Below are positions 53,943 to 54,831 of a stretch of 54,831 bases of DNA, piece by piece (within the stretch, counting starts at the first letter, position 1; every line of letters begins with the position of its first letter). The DNA is from Gammaproteobacteria bacterium (GTDB taxonomy: Bacteria > Pseudomonadota > Gammaproteobacteria > Ga0077536): NCBI GenBank assembly GCA_016874535.1, contig VGUA01000008.1, positions 1 through 54,831 of the forward strand, read 5' to 3'. The notes beneath the pieces are model-generated. The model saw only the letters and a list, made by a program, of their open reading frames with translations. It made no database searches and had not been told where the DNA came from. The translations under genes and the position numbers were made by a program.

Positions 53943-54831
53943 TCAGGCTGCGGGCGCCGCCTCGAAGGCCTCGGGGTCCGAGCGGCTTGTGATCTCCGCA
54001 AAGTCACTCATGGTGCCCGGGAAATTCGTCACGAAACGCCCGGTCGGCGAGCGGTAGTAGAAGTCACCACCACAGGCGGCCTGCCAGACATCGATTTTCT
54101 TCACGTCCTCCTGCAGACGATCGTTGTAGTCCGCCATCACTTCCGGGCGCACATCGATCCAGGCAAACTTCTCGGCGTCCATGCGTGTGATCTGGCGGGT
54201 GATATAGCCCACCTGCTGCTCAATCATGAACAGGATGGAACCCTGGTTGGTATTCGGTCCATAGAGCATGAAGAGATTGGGAAACCCTGTGGTCGTGATG
54301 CCGAGATAGGCTTGCGCACCATCGGCCCAGGCGGCATTGATGTCGCGCCCGGCACGGCCGGTGACCCGCATGGAAGTAAGGTACTGTGTGGTGCGGAAAC
54401 CAGTGGAGAGAATCAAGGTGTCGAGTTCACGGTGCCCTGCGGCGGTTTCCACTCCCGTGGGCGTGATGCGCAGGATGTCGTCCGTGATGAGCTCGACATT
54501 GTCCCGGTTGAACACCGGGTAGTAGACGTCCGAGAACAGCGGGCGTCGGCAGCCGAAGGGATGATTCGGGGTGAGCTTGCGACGTACTTCGGGATCCTTC
54601 ACCACCTCCAGTTGCTTGAGACCGGAGGCCTCGATGCGCGCCATTTCCGCCTTGTCCATGAAAGTCGCGAGCGTGTTCCAGACGCGGTAAGTCTCGGCGC
54701 GACTCTTGGCCACCTCCTCCGGATGCGCACGGAAATATTCGAGCTGCTCGGCGGTGTAGGGCGTGTTGCCCTTCGGAACCACCCAGTTGGCAGTGCGTTG
54801 ATAGAGATGCAGGCTCCCGCACTTGGGCACA
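53943..54831 (-). CDS. Flavin-containing/Baeyer-Villiger monooxygenase, C-terminal 295 residues only
   Basis: The gene enters from the right edge, so the FAD-binding N-terminus and BVMO fingerprint are not visible. The visible part begins near HLYQRTANWVVPKGNTPY, a segment following the NADPH site in this family. LDTLILSTGFRTTQYL marks the second flavin-contact region. FPNLFMLYGPNTNQGSILFMIE and the final CGGDFYYRSPTGRFVTNFPGTM are typical of the C-terminal part. It resembles cyclohexanone- or hydroxyacetophenone-type enzymes more than the EthA-like gene at 34409. Ketone oxidation is likely but unproven. Confidence 0.88.
   Translation of the reverse strand, partial: VPKCGSLHLYQRTANWVVPKGNTPYTAEQLEYFRAHPEEVAKSRAETYRVWNTLATFMDKAEMARIEASGLKQLEVVKDPEVRRKLTPNHPFGCRRPLFSDVYYPVFNRDNVELITDDILRITPTGVETAAGHRELDTLILSTGFRTTQYLTSMRVTGRAGRDINAAWADGAQAYLGITTTGFPNLFMLYGPNTNQGSILFMIEQQVGYITRQITRMDAEKFAWIDVRPEVMADYNDRLQEDVKKIDVWQAACGGDFYYRSPTGRFVTNFPGTMSDFAEITSRSDPEAFEAAPAA

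Overview
The window is GC-rich DNA packed with genes. It contains a nine-gene system I cytochrome c maturation operon, an O-antigen-type sugar-nucleotide block with the gene order wbpV-wbpL-wbpM, ppnN, galU, uvrB and a dmp-type phenol hydroxylase operon. Together these suggest a free-living, aerobic gammaproteobacterium that degrades aromatic compounds. A relative of Nevskiales/Solimonadaceae or Immundisolibacter is possible, but that placement is a low-confidence inference. I see no insertion sequence, prophage, CRISPR array or rRNA.

Layout: (1) 1-1134: start of an SDR dehydrogenase and a divergent EamA/DMT transporter. (2) 1209-3683: a secreted PQQ/haem c dehydrogenase of the polyvinyl-alcohol-dehydrogenase type and a secreted thermonuclease-like protein. 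(3) 3709-11003, minus strand: an unknown 134-aa protein followed by ccmABCDEFGHI, most of them overlapping by a few bases. (4) 11169-20722, plus strand: UDP-glucuronate 4-epimerase, two UDP-sugar 6-dehydrogenases, a glycosyltransferase, wbpV-like, wbpL-like and wbpM-like genes, and galU. These make UDP-glucose, UDP-GlcA, UDP-GalA, probably UDP-GlcNAcA, and a lipid-linked first N-acetylated sugar. (5) 20811-23745: a small unknown protein, ppnN on the other side of an AT-rich GATC-dense spacer, and a CrtC/AttH lipocalin-like protein. The last is in one operon with a FtsX-type ABC permease and its ATPase (23750-26964). (6) 27085-29551: a cyclic-nucleotide-binding DUF1003 membrane protein, then amtB behind a good sigma-54 promoter and an NtrC-like site, followed by a clear terminator. 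(7) 29669-34319: an MBL-fold hydrolase, an unknown exported protein and a very long MscK-like mechanosensitive channel. (8) 34409-41509: an EthA-like Baeyer-Villiger monooxygenase, a Nudix hydrolase, an acyl-CoA ligase/MaoC/NTF2-like operon and a porin gene broken by one in-frame TAA. (9) 41846-44226: tRNA-Asn, uvrB, tRNA-Val. (10) 44462-52721: dmpKLMNOP, dmpB, dmpC, dmpH, dmpI, which take phenol to catechol and through ring meta-cleavage and the 4-oxalocrotonate branch to 2-oxopent-4-enoate. (11) 52775-54831, minus strand: a luciferase-like flavin monooxygenase and a second, truncated flavin monooxygenase.

The most distinctive points are: the shortened dmp operon, missing dmpQ and dmpDEFG from their usual places; the single nonsense codon in an otherwise intact porin; the nitrogen-type control region of a solitary amtB; and the ATGATC-repeat spacer in front of ppnN. 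I found no clear evidence of a wholly new system.
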